In this document: piece by piece, positions 16,762 to 26,357 of the stretch
Numbering within the stretch: the stretch's first letter is position 1
Layout: the number at the start of each line of letters is the position of its first letter
Source of the DNA: JAVBSX01 sp051660685
GTDB taxonomy: Bacteria > Planctomycetota > Planctomycetia > Pirellulales > Thermoguttaceae
Assembly (NCBI GenBank): GCA_051660685.1
Contig: JBOFQB010000008.1
Location: 1-43,807 of the forward strand
Length of the DNA stretch: 43,807 nt
Direction: 5' to 3'
Translations under genes and position numbers: made by a program
The notes under the pieces: model-generated
Databases searched by the model: none
Told to the model about the DNA's origin: nothing
What the model saw: the letters and a program-made list of their open reading frames with translations, nothing else

Positions 16762-18180
16762 CTACTTGATCGAATCCCGAACGGCCTCAATTTGTTCTTG
16801 CAGTTCCGCAAATTCCTCGCCCAACATATCTTTATACGGCTCCAACACATTCATTGCCGCTTTGCAATCATCGACCGCCAAATCTTTTTTGCCGACCTGA
16901 TGATATATGGCAGCCCGATTACAATAGGCGGAAACGAGAACCGGCGAAATCTGGATCAGTTCCACTTCGTCCATCCCTTCCTCTCCATCATCATCGATAT
17001 TCCATATTTTTTCCAGCAAATGGATCGCTTGCGTCAAATCGGCAATTGCGGCATCTGGTTTTTGCAAAGCAAAATAACACATTCCACGATGATCGAGGAC
17101 CGTTGCATATTCGCCGAGCAGGATCGGGACTTGCGTCTTCTCGATGTCGGCGAATTTTTCGAGTGTTTCACTGAAAACACTGATTGCATCGGCATATTTT
17201 TCAAGGTCATACAGGACGGAACCGTAAGCGAATTGAGCACTGAATAGTTCCAATCGGGCATGATGAGGGTCTTCACTCGCCGCATTTTCAAGAATTTCTA
17301 TGCCGCGTTGTAAATCGACAAGAACATCTTCACCTGCACCTGCTTCATATCGCGCCATACATTTTTCAATCAGGGCATTTGCCAGATCATGTTCATATTT
17401 CATATCACCTGCGTCAATCAGCTCAACAAACAGTCGCATTGCGCGGTTGTAGACATCAACAATGCTGTTGATCGGTTCTTCCAAATCACGCATAAGATTT
17501 CCAAGTGCGACACTGACTTTTCCCATATAGAATCGTGTGTCCAGTTCACTGATTTTTTCCAACGCGCGAAATTCAAGGAAAGACTCTTCCAGCATTTGTT
17601 TGGCTTTGTCCCATTCCCCCAAATCATGGAAAATCATCCCACAATTCAATTTGATCCCGGCAATGTCATACTTCGCTTCTCCATCTCCGGTATTGGCAAC
17701 GGGAGTCAGAATTTTCATTGCATCCTCATATCCCTCAACCGCCGCTTCCTGTTCTCCCAAATCATTGAGCGCAACTGCCCGGGAAAGGTTGACAAGGCCC
17801 AAGACGCGAACCAACTCCCAATCATCGGCGTTTTCCTGACACAATTCTGAAAACTCGGCAACCGCTTCGTCATACGTCTCAATCGAATCGTCAATGTAAC
17901 CGTCTTGCTGCAATTGAACCGCAAGAGCAAGAACCGTATCTGCCAGTTCTCTTTTCAGACTGACATCCCCCTGTTCAACTTTCGTTTTCAATTCGTTGAT
18001 TCGCCCCTCTAGTTCTTCATAAACAGCAGCATCCGGGTCCGTCTCTTCCTCCGAAGATTCGCAGGACCCGCAAGAACAATGAGATGCCAAACCAAAAAGT
18101 CCCAGAGAAAGCAATGTTCCGCTTGCAACAGAGAGTGAAAGCAGTTCCGAAAGAGAAGAAAAGTCAACCATTGAAAACAT
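16762..18180 (-). CDS. Membrane-anchored or secreted TPR protein
   Basis: A 472-aa protein with an N-terminal hydrophobic stretch (SLSVASGTLLSLGLFGLA) followed by a cysteine-containing SHCSCGSC segment. After that come an acidic patch and many TPR-like helical pairs. Examples are AVALNDLGEQEAAVEGYEDA, VLYDLEKYADAISVFSETL and YFALQKPDAAIADLTQAIHL. TPRs serve protein-protein binding. The partner is unknown. The Cys cluster after the hydrophobic segment might be a lipoprotein or metal site, but no perfect lipobox is seen. ATG at 18180 has GGAG six bases upstream; the longer frame to 18231 is less likely. It is transcribed divergently from fliG. Confidence 0.75.
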   Translation of the reverse strand: MFSMVDFSSLSELLSLSVASGTLLSLGLFGLASHCSCGSCESSEEETDPDAAVYEELEGRINELKTKVEQGDVSLKRELADTVLALAVQLQQDGYIDDSIETYDEAVAEFSELCQENADDWELVRVLGLVNLSRAVALNDLGEQEAAVEGYEDAMKILTPVANTGDGEAKYDIAGIKLNCGMIFHDLGEWDKAKQMLEESFLEFRALEKISELDTRFYMGKVSVALGNLMRDLEEPINSIVDVYNRAMRLFVELIDAGDMKYEHDLANALIEKCMARYEAGAGEDVLVDLQRGIEILENAASEDPHHARLELFSAQFAYGSVLYDLEKYADAISVFSETLEKFADIEKTQVPILLGEYATVLDHRGMCYFALQKPDAAIADLTQAIHLLEKIWNIDDDGEEGMDEVELIQISPVLVSAYCNRAAIYHQVGKKDLAVDDCKAAMNVLEPYKDMLGEEFAELQEQIEAVRDSIK

Positions 18181-18395
18181 AATGTACTCCGCACACTTAT
18201 ATTGAGTAATCTTCAAAACAGGCACGTCCACATTCTAGGGACGTACTTCCCGAACACCCCCGACATTATAGTCATCCCAATCCAAAAAGATACCCCCTGA
18301 ACCTTTCTGCGAGAGTTTTCCTCAACGGAAAAAAGTCCTCTTTCAACGATTTTTTGGTCTCGACTTGAAAACGAGAATCGGCTAGAATTGGAGAT

Positions 18396-19397
18396 ATGGC
18401 GCAAAACAATCTCCGAAAAGCAGCAGTTTTTTTGATCAGTCTGCCCAAAGATCAGGCAGGTGCGCTCCTTTCACGTCTTGAACCCAAACAGGTTGAAGCG
18501 GTTATGACGGAGATCGCCAAAATTGGCCTGATTACCCCGGAAGAGCAGGAGAATGTGATTCGGGAATTTGCAAAAGCGAATCCAACGAAATTAACGGGGG
18601 GAGCGGGGGGATTTGGGGTTGCCCAACAATTAGCAGAAGCAGCACTCGGTCAGGATGGTGCAGCCGTTATCGAAAATGTCCGCAACTCTCTTGAAGCAAT
18701 CCCGTTCGGGTTTTTACAAAAAGTGGACAGTGAAAACCTGTTGACCTTCATTATTGACGAACATCCGCAAACGATTGCCCTGATTGTCTCCCATTTGCGA
18801 CCTTCTCAAGGTTCCGACATCATTAACGGTCTTCCTCCTGAACGTCAATTGGCTGTTATTCGACGAATTGCAACGATGCAGCAAACCAGTCCTGAAATTA
18901 TCAAAGAGGTCGAAAAAGGACTCGAAAACCGAATGTCCAGCTTGATGAGTCAAAAACTCGAAAATGCGGGCGGTGTCGGCTGTGTCGCCGAAATTCTCAA
19001 CGTCATTGACCGTCAGACAGGTCGGGACATTATGGACAATTTGGGACAGGATGACCCCGAATTGGTCGAGGAAATCCGACGTCTCATGTTTGTCTTTGAA
19101 GACATCCTCAAACTTGCCGATCAGGATATTCAAGCGGTTCTCAAAAACGTCGAGAGTTCACAATGGGCGATTGCACTCAAAGGGGCGAGCGAGGAACTCA
19201 AAGAGAAAATTTTCCGCAACATGTCACGTCGAGCGGGCAAAATGCTCCAAGAAGAAATGGACTATCTCGGTCCCATGAGGTCTTCCGATGTTGAACGCAT
19301 ACAACAAGAAATTGTCGATGTTGTCCGACGATTGGAAGATGCGGGCGAAGTCACCATTTCCAGTTCGGGAAAAGGCGAAGAACGGTTTATTCAATAG
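18396..19397 (+). CDS. fliG: Flagellar motor switch protein FliG
   Basis: FliG sits on the MS ring, couples to the stator MotA through its C-terminal domain and sets rotation together with FliM/FliN. The 333-aa protein shows the N-terminal RKAAVFLISLP, the middle domain with EHPQTIALIVSHL and RRIATM, and the C-terminal MFVFEDI with the charged helix (KGASEELKEKIFRNMSRRA) used for torque. Length is normal. It is alone here, without fliF, fliH or fliI. TAGAAT lies only seven bases before GGAGATATG, so the ATG could be at or near the transcription start. QueE follows 39 bases downstream on the same strand. Confidence 0.95.
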   Translation: MAQNNLRKAAVFLISLPKDQAGALLSRLEPKQVEAVMTEIAKIGLITPEEQENVIREFAKANPTKLTGGAGGFGVAQQLAEAALGQDGAAVIENVRNSLEAIPFGFLQKVDSENLLTFIIDEHPQTIALIVSHLRPSQGSDIINGLPPERQLAVIRRIATMQQTSPEIIKEVEKGLENRMSSLMSQKLENAGGVGCVAEILNVIDRQTGRDIMDNLGQDDPELVEEIRRLMFVFEDILKLADQDIQAVLKNVESSQWAIALKGASEELKEKIFRNMSRRAGKMLQEEMDYLGPMRSSDVERIQQEIVDVVRRLEDAGEVTISSSGKGEERFIQ

Positions 19398-19436
19398 ACC
19401 TGTTCGAGAACTCAACGACAAAGGACTATTTCTCAA

Positions 19437-20162
19437 ATGCAATTTGCGGAAATCTTTGTATCACGACAGGGAGAAGGTTGTTGGACGGGAACCCCGAGTC
19501 TTTTTTTGCGTACACAAGGTTGTCCGCTCTCCTGTTGGTTTTGCGACACCCCTTATGCTCAAAATGGTGCTGAACCGGCTGAAATTTTAACCGTTGAGCA
19601 AGTGATGGATCGTGTCCAACAACTTGCGCAAGAACATGTTGTTATAACCGGGGGAGAACCGTTTCTGGACGCCGATTTGGTTGAACTGACACAGCGTCTG
19701 CATGAAGGGGGATACATCATTACAATCGAAACGGCCGGTCTGATCGACCTGCCTGTTCATTGTGACCTCATTTCAATCAGCCCGAAATTGTCCAATTCGG
19801 CTCCCCAAACAACCGATTTGGCCCTTCTCAAGCGACATGAACAGGTCAGAAATCGCCCGGAAATTGTCCGGCATCTCATTCAGCGTTATCCTTACCAACT
19901 CAAATTTGTCGTCGATGTTGAACAAGACCTCGACGAAATTACCGCTTATTTGTCCGAATTGTCATTGACAATACGAGAGAAGTCATTCACAACAAAGACG
20001 GGAGAGTTGGACAGGGGGCGAATATACCTTATGCCCGAAGGAACGGACGCAACACGTCTTCTCGAAAAGGAGACTTGGTTGCGTCCGCTTTGCGAACAAC
20101 ACGGTTTTTCTTTTTGTCCCCGGATGCACGTTCATTGGTTTGGCAACCAACGTGGAACCTAA
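19437..20162 (+). CDS. queE: 7-carboxy-7-deazaguanine synthase QueE
   Basis: QueE is a radical SAM enzyme that converts 6-carboxy-tetrahydropterin to 7-carboxy-7-deazaguanine, a step in queuosine synthesis for tRNA. The conserved start FVSRQGEGCWTGTPSLFLR is present. The [4Fe-4S] cluster motif GCPLSCWFC gives C29-x3-C33-x2-C36, and ITGGEPF follows as the SAM-binding GGE. At 241 aa it is full length. It follows fliG on the same strand but has no functional link to it. It ends 14 bases before a convergent methyltransferase. The genomic need for queuosine fits the tRNA-modification genes tilS and dusB elsewhere in the window. Confidence 0.93.
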   Translation: MQFAEIFVSRQGEGCWTGTPSLFLRTQGCPLSCWFCDTPYAQNGAEPAEILTVEQVMDRVQQLAQEHVVITGGEPFLDADLVELTQRLHEGGYIITIETAGLIDLPVHCDLISISPKLSNSAPQTTDLALLKRHEQVRNRPEIVRHLIQRYPYQLKFVVDVEQDLDEITAYLSELSLTIREKSFTTKTGELDRGRIYLMPEGTDATRLLEKETWLRPLCEQHGFSFCPRMHVHWFGNQRGT

Positions 20163-20176
20163 CTGACCCTAACTTT

Positions 20177-20899
20177 TCATAAGATTCGTAGGGCAATGAT
20201 AATCCGACTGGTATGCGAATGTTCACCGTCCCTGAAACCGGGATGTGCATACTCCGTCCAAGTCGCCGTGTTGCTGTACACCTTTTGAAATCCACATCGA
20301 CGGAGAATGTCCAAAAAACTCGCCTCACTCTGAAAACGGAAAAAATAATCTCCCTGATATAAAAAACCTCCATTGGGAAGCGGCTCCATGTCTTCACCGG
20401 AAATACCATCATCAAAATTCGGGACATTACAGAGGAGAACACCGCCGATTCGGAGCACTCTTGCCATTTCACGCAGAACTTCTTCAAGATTGGGGAGCGT
20501 TTCCATAATATCACACGCTAAAATGCAGTCAAAATGGAAACTGGGAAAAGGCGTTTGGGCAAGGTCACATTCAACGACATCAACCTGATCTCCGAATCGT
20601 GTATGGAGTTTGTTCAACGCGGTCACTGAAGCATCACACGCCGTCACCCTCTCACTCACCTTCAAAAGTGCCGGAAGATTCCGTCCTTCACCCGTTGCCG
20701 CATCAAGTATCCGGGGATGCGGCTGCAATAAATCCTGTTGTCCCAACCAGTTCAGACTCTCACTCACAAACTCAAGAGCGTCCGTTCCCCAAACCAAATC
20801 TTCCGTCCCCGCATAAAGTCGCTCCCAAGCCGCCTTATTCGCTTCTGAATGATGAACAGTATTGCTAACATCGGCTGAACAAATATCCTTTTTGAACAT
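20177..20899 (-). CDS. Class I SAM-dependent methyltransferase
   Basis: A 240-aa Rossmann methyltransferase with SAM motif I as ILDAATGEGRN and a motif II aspartate in VTACDAS. FDCILACDIMETLPN is the post-motif region and VLRIGGVLLCNVPN is motif III. It resembles the Methyltransf_11/UbiE-like group. The substrate cannot be inferred. ATG at 20899 starts MFKKDICSAD; the open frame extends upstream to 21085 but into the preceding gene and with non-protein-like composition. It follows the PLP decarboxylase by 65 bases on the same strand, possibly as an operon. Confidence 0.8.
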   Translation of the reverse strand: MFKKDICSADVSNTVHHSEANKAAWERLYAGTEDLVWGTDALEFVSESLNWLGQQDLLQPHPRILDAATGEGRNLPALLKVSERVTACDASVTALNKLHTRFGDQVDVVECDLAQTPFPSFHFDCILACDIMETLPNLEEVLREMARVLRIGGVLLCNVPNFDDGISGEDMEPLPNGGFLYQGDYFFRFQSEASFLDILRRCGFQKVYSNTATWTEYAHPGFRDGEHSHTSRIIIALRIL

Positions 20900-20964
20900 A
20901 GTGATTGGATTGTTAAAATGGAAAAATGAGAAAAAAGGGCAAAACGGAAAAGAGACGAAAAGGG

Positions 20965-22260
20965 TCAAAGAGCGACTTCGGAAAAATCCCCGCGCAGACA
21001 ATGTTGTGAGGACATGGAGGAACCATACGCCCCGGCGTTGAGCAAACCGAACCATTCCCCTTCTTCGGGAATCGGCATCCAACAATCCTGAACGAAGAGA
21101 TCATGGGCTTCGTTGATATTTCCGACGAGAGTGATGAGTCCTTTTCTTCGTCCTGATTCCGGCTGCTGTAAAAAAACGGGTTCACAAGGCATCTGGTAAA
21201 AAACCGGCTCCATCAGCAGGTTAAAACCGGCCTGAACTCCGATAAAAAACCGATCCCGTTTTTGCTCGACCGTATTGACCTGCGTCAGGAGAATACCGGC
21301 ATCCTGAACCAAAAAGGAACCCGGCTCTATCGCAATTTTATACCGACCTGCTCGCTGTTGAATTCCTTTCGCCCATTCTTCCAACGGAAAAGGTGTATCA
21401 TCGTGCCGAAAAGGAACACCGAGTCCTCCTCCCAGATTGACATGTTGTACATGGGGCAATTCGTCAACCCAACGAAAGGTTGTATCGAGGATAGGGAAGA
21501 GGTCGGGGAGTTGAGGGGTGAGCCAACCACAACCGAGATGCCAATGAACAGTCTCGATGAGACATCCGGCAGAAGCGGCAATTTGGAGAGCATCTGGGAT
21601 TTGTTCATACAAGAGACCGAATTTACTTGGACGATCTGAGGGGGTGTAAACGAGTCGGGTTTCATTTCGATAACCGATCCCCTGTTCGGGATTGATCCGA
21701 ATTCCAATCGGCTGATTGGGACGGACCAAAACCAATCGTCGCAGTTGCGAGAGAGAATCGGCGTTGACGTGAATTTCAGGATGATCTGCCAAAAACTTCA
21801 GGTCTGAAGGGGCAAGAGAGGTCCCGGTATAACTGAGTTGATTCGGGGTGAAGCCGTACTGGAGAGCCAAAATGGCCTCATTGGGTGAACAGACATCGAT
21901 TCCGTCAACGAGGGAGGACATTTCGCGTAAAATGGCGGGACATCGATTCGCTTTGATCGCGTACAGAACGGTTGCAGAGGGCAATGCAGCTCGGAGCATC
22001 GCTACTTTTTCCCGAATTCTGTTCAAATGATAGACATAAACGGGTTGAGAGGGGAGATTCTGCAATTGCCGACTGTTGACCAGTTCGGGCAAGAGCATCC
22101 CGCCAAAAGAGAGTGTACCTGAATGAGTGTAGTGCAAATCGGCGCGCTCCCACCAAAATAATTGCTGGGGATCAGCGGGAGTATTGAAGCGGCATTGTAC
22201 CTCACCCAAAGGTTTTTCGGTTGCGGCGTGTTGCATTCCGTGCAAGGGAACAGGTCCCAT
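20965..22260 (-). CDS. PLP-dependent decarboxylase (diaminopimelate decarboxylase-like)
   Basis: A fold-III (alanine-racemase-like) decarboxylase of the Orn/DAP/Arg family. The PLP lysine lies in YAIKANRCP, the glycine loop in LGGGLGVPF, the phosphate-side HWHLGCG is present, and the C-terminal tyrosine region is NAGAYGSSM. In LysA it makes lysine from meso-diaminopimelate. At 431 aa the length fits. The family also includes carboxynorspermidine decarboxylase and enzymes of natural-product pathways, and the following methyltransferase gene leaves room for a non-lysine role. Confidence is high for the fold and reaction type, moderate for the substrate. A promoter candidate lies just upstream. 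Confidence 0.82.
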   Translation of the reverse strand: MGPVPLHGMQHAATEKPLGEVQCRFNTPADPQQLFWWERADLHYTHSGTLSFGGMLLPELVNSRQLQNLPSQPVYVYHLNRIREKVAMLRAALPSATVLYAIKANRCPAILREMSSLVDGIDVCSPNEAILALQYGFTPNQLSYTGTSLAPSDLKFLADHPEIHVNADSLSQLRRLVLVRPNQPIGIRINPEQGIGYRNETRLVYTPSDRPSKFGLLYEQIPDALQIAASAGCLIETVHWHLGCGWLTPQLPDLFPILDTTFRWVDELPHVQHVNLGGGLGVPFRHDDTPFPLEEWAKGIQQRAGRYKIAIEPGSFLVQDAGILLTQVNTVEQKRDRFFIGVQAGFNLLMEPVFYQMPCEPVFLQQPESGRRKGLITLVGNINEAHDLFVQDCWMPIPEEGEWFGLLNAGAYGSSMSSQHCLRGDFSEVAL

Positions 22261-22296
22261 GATGAGAGTTCCGGGAAGGGAGGAAAACCGGGGGGA

Positions 22297-22324
22297 ATTC
22301 TACATCTTTCCGACCGAATGAAAA
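22297..22324 (-). promoter_or_regulatory. Sigma-70-type promoter candidate for the PLP decarboxylase
   Basis: Read on the minus strand, TTTTCA (22324-22319) is followed after 16 bases by TAGAAT (22302-22297). The start would fall about 30 bases before the ATG at 22260. Confidence 0.4.
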
Positions 22325-22413
22325 GTAGGGAGCCGAAAAATTATGGGAGCGGGAGAGAACGGCATGTCGTTTTTTTCAAAATGGGGGGGAATGGGACAAC
22401 ATGCAACGACACA

Positions 22414-23457
22414 TTACGTTTTGGCAAGGTTGAAGGTCGTTGTTCGTGCAATGAGGACGGTTCCTTGTTCCGGGTCAATAATCACCTCAACATCGCCCGG
22501 ATATTGGCGTTTAACCGCAGAACGATTCACGATGTCTGTTGAAAGAAGTGACCACTTTGTAAAGCCCATTTCTTGAAGTGGAAAATGATTCTGTTTCCAG
22601 ACTCTCCTTAGCAGTTGACGAATGAAAACGACATTGTGCCCGGCAAGACGGTCAAGGTCCAGAACAATTTGACTGTTTTGTTGCACCTGAACAGTCTTTT
22701 CATACAACTCCTCTGTCAACTCGTCAATCCAACACTGTTGATCGTTCGCAATGCTCGCAAGTTGCAACACCGCTTCTTCAATATTTGGATTGAACCGATC
22801 ACGCAAAAACGGCAACAGTTCATGTCGGATTCGATTTCGGGTCCAATCTGTTGATTCATTAGACGAATCGGTCCGAAAGTTCTGCCCCAATTCCTGCAAA
22901 TAATGGAGGATTTCGACCCGGGAAACAGAAAGAAGGGGTCGAATGACAGCAACCGCTTCATTGAGGGGTCGAACAGCCGGAATTCCGGCGAGACCGGCGA
23001 GACCGGTCCCCCGAATGATTCGATGTAAAACCGTTTCGACCTGATCGTCTTTGGTGTGAGCAACCGCAATCAGGCGCAGACCACATCCCGACGCTGTTTT
23101 TCGCAGAAAGTCATACCGAATTTCCCGGGCATCTGCTTCAAAACTGCCGTTTGAAACCGTTGACCAATCAACCGATTCCAATCGTTTTTCAAAATACGGC
23201 AAGGAAAACTGTTCGGCCAAATCGCGGACAAAGACAGCATCCTGTTCCGACTCTTCGCCCCGCAATCCATGATTCAAATGAGCAACAGCGAGCGAACAGT
23301 CCGGTTTTCCGTCCCTTTCTCGGACGTTCTTCAGCTCGGCTTCAAACAAACGGAGCATTGCAACACTGTCAGCTCCTCCTGAAACGGCCAATAAAACCCC
23401 GGATCGCAACCATTTCCCAAACGGAGTTTCACATCCCAAAGAGGAAAAAAGGGACAT
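22414..23457 (-). CDS. tilS: tRNA(Ile)-lysidine synthase TilS
   Basis: TilS uses ATP and lysine to turn the CAU anticodon cytidine of one tRNA-Ile into lysidine, letting it read AUA. The PP-loop pyrophosphatase motif SGGADSV is near residue 27, followed by AVAHLNHGLRGEES and VAHTKDDQVETVLHRIIRGTG, all typical. The 347-aa length matches the shorter TilS forms lacking a large C-terminal extension. Its ATG lies one base after the stop of the PpiD-like gene, so the two are surely cotranscribed and coupled. Confidence 0.92.
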   Translation of the reverse strand: MSLFSSLGCETPFGKWLRSGVLLAVSGGADSVAMLRLFEAELKNVRERDGKPDCSLAVAHLNHGLRGEESEQDAVFVRDLAEQFSLPYFEKRLESVDWSTVSNGSFEADAREIRYDFLRKTASGCGLRLIAVAHTKDDQVETVLHRIIRGTGLAGLAGIPAVRPLNEAVAVIRPLLSVSRVEILHYLQELGQNFRTDSSNESTDWTRNRIRHELLPFLRDRFNPNIEEAVLQLASIANDQQCWIDELTEELYEKTVQVQQNSQIVLDLDRLAGHNVVFIRQLLRRVWKQNHFPLQEMGFTKWSLLSTDIVNRSAVKRQYPGDVEVIIDPEQGTVLIARTTTFNLAKT

Positions 23458-23458
23458 T

Positions 23459-26104
23459 TTATTCCGCCTGAATCATTTCAGCCCGGGTATTGGGGCGCAA
23501 AATCCACATAAAACCGATTCGGGACTCGACTGCACTGACCCAAGCACGATAATCCTCCTGTCGTGTTGCCCAAACTCCAGCCCCTTCATAATCACGAAGC
23601 GGCGTTGTTGAAAAGAACTTCCAAAGAAGGTCTTCAGAAGGGGCGGATTCGGTCAGACGAATCACATACGCCGTATTTTCCGGCTGATTCAATGCGGCCC
23701 CGCAATCGTTGACTTCGAGAGAATAGGCAACCTGCATGAACTGATTTCCAGGTGCTTTAATGAACTTGTTCTCGAAATCAGCATCCCCTACTGGAACCCC
23801 GACTTCACAGACTTCTCCAAAAAGCAGTTGGGAGCGGGCATAACCGGCATTTGCAGCCGATTGCGTATACCAAGAAAACCGTTCCGTCTCGACAATGGGC
23901 AAATCCTTCCCAAGAAAGACATCTTTCAGGGAGCGACCTTTTGACTGATTCGCTTCGTTTGCCAATTCTCGGGCTTTTTGGATTGCGAGATTTCGGGATT
24001 CGACTTCCAACCAACGTTTGAGGACAGCATCACGAACCCCCGGTTCTGAAAATTCCGGCGTTCTCTGTGATTCCCGTTCTGTAATCCAACCAATATAGGT
24101 CACAAAGCCGGGCATTTGCTGAGACCCTCCTTCACGACCAACCAAAACGTCAAAATTGGCGGGACGTGTCCCGAAGATGCGACCAATAAATGACCGGACG
24201 AACTCGTCTCGATAATAATCCTGCGTCATTGCGCCGAATTGCGAAACCGGTTCTTCGACCACAACACATTTCAAGTGGTGTTGCGCGGCAAGAGCAGGAA
24301 GGTCAATCGGTTTAGGAAGAGAGGACGGATTGTCAAAATCGGCTAATGAATACGAGGTAAAGTAGTCCCGCATTGATTTTTCAATCGCTTGAACCGAATC
24401 TGTCACTTTTCTAAAAGCGAGAATCTGTCGAATAAGCGGCTCGACCTCTTCAAGAGGTTGGAACAGGACACTTGTATCGACTTGCGAAAGATCGAGCGAC
24501 CCCAACAAATCGGTTAAACTGTTTTCAGTTGGAGAAAGCGGAAATGCCTCTTCCTCTTCCTGAATGAGTATTTTTGCATTTGCAGGAGGAAACAACGAAT
24601 CCAGTTCAACAGCAACCGTCTCCTCAACGACCGCTTCTTGTGCCGGTTCAACAGCAACTGTCTCTTCAACGACCGCTTCTTGTGCCGGTTCAACAGCAAC
24701 CGTCTCTTCAACGACTGCTTCTTTCGCCGGTTCAACAGCAACTGTCTCTTCAACGACTGCTTCTTTTGCCGGTTCAACAGCAACGGTCTCGTCAACAACT
24801 ACTTCTTTCGCCGGTTCAACAGCAACCGTCTCTTCAACGACTGCTTCTTTTGCCGGTTCAACAGTTCCTTCGTCGGTTGATTCCGCCGTTTCCTGCGCAA
24901 AAACGACAGATCGGTAAACCGGATTCAGGACATGACGGGTCTCTCCTTCTCCTGATTTTTCAACAGCCGGTTCACTTTCTTTGACAGGTTCAGCTGCTTT
25001 GACAGGTTCAGCTTCTTGAACCGGTTCGGCCCCTGTTTTGTCATTTCCTTCGTCGGACGTGTTCAATAACGAGGGGGTTCCCAAACTGGGAAACAGCGGA
25101 TTATTGCCCGAACTCTGACTCGGCAAGGTCGGCAAAAGACTGTTATTCTGGTCCAATCCGGGCAAACTCTGGTCAAACGGTCCCGGTTGGGCGGACGGTT
25201 CCGGTTGCAGCAAATTCTGCCGCATAAAATATCGGGCCTTATTCTCCTCGTAAAACGTCTTGACCTCTTCTTCTGAAATCGACGCGAGCAGTTCCTCACT
25301 CGGCATGGTGTCAATCACCTGAAAAGCAATTTTGGTTGGAACGGCAAAACCGGATTCGGGCAACGACGGATTGTAGACAACCGTCTTATTTGCCTCAAAA
25401 AATCCTTTCAACTGGGCATCTGAAGGAGCGGGGACCTCTTTCAGAAACATGTCCGTCGAAACAGCCGCAACTTCGGCGGTCAAACTCCGACGAACACGTT
25501 GAAAGTAATCCCAACGTGCAAGGGGGGTGAGCGGTCGAACGGAGCTGACAAACATCTGAACCGCATTTGCCGAAAGAAGCTCTTCCTGCAAAAGGGGAAC
25601 CAGTTGAGTTTCCGTCAGTCCCAGTTTTGTGCAGACCGAGCTAAGAACCGACGAGGTAATCATATTTCCGGTCAACGAATTGAGGTAATCTTCGATCAGC
25701 TCTTTACCAACGACGACCCCCATTTCCTCGGAATATCTTGCCAAAACCCATTCTGTAATCACATCTTCATCCAAAATAGGCCCGTTATAACGCATTTGCA
25801 TCTGAAACAGAGCGGTCAAAGCATCACGGTTCTCGCCGACGAGAGGAAACATCTCCTGCATGAGAACGGTGTAAAAATTACGCAACAACTCCCGGTTTCC
25901 TCTCAGCGAATACAACCTTGAACCCGTTATATCTCCATGATTCCGACATGTTGCAATCACCATATCCGTCCTTGCAGACCCCCCGCCCGAGTTCATCATA
26001 AGCGCAGGTAGAATGATGAAACTGATAATCGCCATAAGACCTAGCGCGGCGAGGAGAAACTTCTGGTAAACGCGAAACTTTTTGAACGGATTGAAACCTG
26101 CCAT
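23459..26104 (-). CDS. PpiD-like periplasmic folding protein with tandem repeats
   Basis: The 881-aa protein starts with a short basic cytoplasmic tail and one membrane helix (FLLAALGLMAIISFIILPAL). A SurA-N/PpiD-like helical region follows (about 60-230). A long variable part rich in Pro, Glu and Val contains six tandem 14-residue units of EPAKEAVVEETVAV. A C-terminal region contains FVTYIGWITE and is reminiscent of degenerate parvulin/SurA-type domains. The topology is that of PpiD, an inner-membrane chaperone at the Sec exit, and planctomycetes carry long proteins of this kind. I cannot show isomerase activity. A promoter with TATAAT lies about 160 bases upstream, and tilS follows immediately. 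Confidence 0.7.
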   Translation of the reverse strand: MAGFNPFKKFRVYQKFLLAALGLMAIISFIILPALMMNSGGGSARTDMVIATCRNHGDITGSRLYSLRGNRELLRNFYTVLMQEMFPLVGENRDALTALFQMQMRYNGPILDEDVITEWVLARYSEEMGVVVGKELIEDYLNSLTGNMITSSVLSSVCTKLGLTETQLVPLLQEELLSANAVQMFVSSVRPLTPLARWDYFQRVRRSLTAEVAAVSTDMFLKEVPAPSDAQLKGFFEANKTVVYNPSLPESGFAVPTKIAFQVIDTMPSEELLASISEEEVKTFYEENKARYFMRQNLLQPEPSAQPGPFDQSLPGLDQNNSLLPTLPSQSSGNNPLFPSLGTPSLLNTSDEGNDKTGAEPVQEAEPVKAAEPVKESEPAVEKSGEGETRHVLNPVYRSVVFAQETAESTDEGTVEPAKEAVVEETVAVEPAKEVVVDETVAVEPAKEAVVEETVAVEPAKEAVVEETVAVEPAQEAVVEETVAVEPAQEAVVEETVAVELDSLFPPANAKILIQEEEEAFPLSPTENSLTDLLGSLDLSQVDTSVLFQPLEEVEPLIRQILAFRKVTDSVQAIEKSMRDYFTSYSLADFDNPSSLPKPIDLPALAAQHHLKCVVVEEPVSQFGAMTQDYYRDEFVRSFIGRIFGTRPANFDVLVGREGGSQQMPGFVTYIGWITERESQRTPEFSEPGVRDAVLKRWLEVESRNLAIQKARELANEANQSKGRSLKDVFLGKDLPIVETERFSWYTQSAANAGYARSQLLFGEVCEVGVPVGDADFENKFIKAPGNQFMQVAYSLEVNDCGAALNQPENTAYVIRLTESAPSEDLLWKFFSTTPLRDYEGAGVWATRQEDYRAWVSAVESRIGFMWILRPNTRAEMIQAE
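24605..24856 (-). repeat. 42-bp in-frame tandem repeat, six units
   Basis: Six exact-length 42-bp units encode EPAKEAVVEETVAV with only K/Q, A/V and E/D changes. Units differ mainly at third positions, so the array is recent but under some coding constraint. It forms a Pro-Glu-Val spacer in the periplasmic part of the PpiD-like protein. Confidence 0.95.
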
Positions 26105-26267
26105 ATCACACTGTGCTGCTGAAATGTTTTGATAAGAGGGGGAGAGACCAAGAGCGAGAACCTGAAAAACAAGTCAAAGGGAGATCATCCTGAACAACCT
26201 GTTCCATATCTTCCTCGCCGGTTTACCGGCTTTTCACACTCGGTCCAATACAGGGCGAATCGACCAC

Positions 26268-26295
26268 ATTATACCCCGTTTTTTTTTCGATAGAA
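26268..26295 (-). promoter_or_regulatory. Promoter candidate for the PpiD-like gene and tilS
   Basis: On the minus strand TTCTAT (26295-26290), 16 bases, then GGGGTATAATGTGG with a perfect TATAAT -10 (26273-26268). It lies in the 253-base gap after thiG, giving a leader of about 155 bases. The gap also contains the small palindrome GCCGGTTTACCGGC (26219-26232). Confidence 0.55.
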
Positions 26296-26357
26296 CCAGC
26301 CCGTCCCGGAAAAACTGCAAATTATTTCCAATCCGAGCTTTTCTGGTCAAACGGGGG

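Noticed and set aside
24605..24856. Regular repeats considered as a CRISPR array
   Set aside because: Units are contiguous without spacers and translate in frame as part of a long protein.
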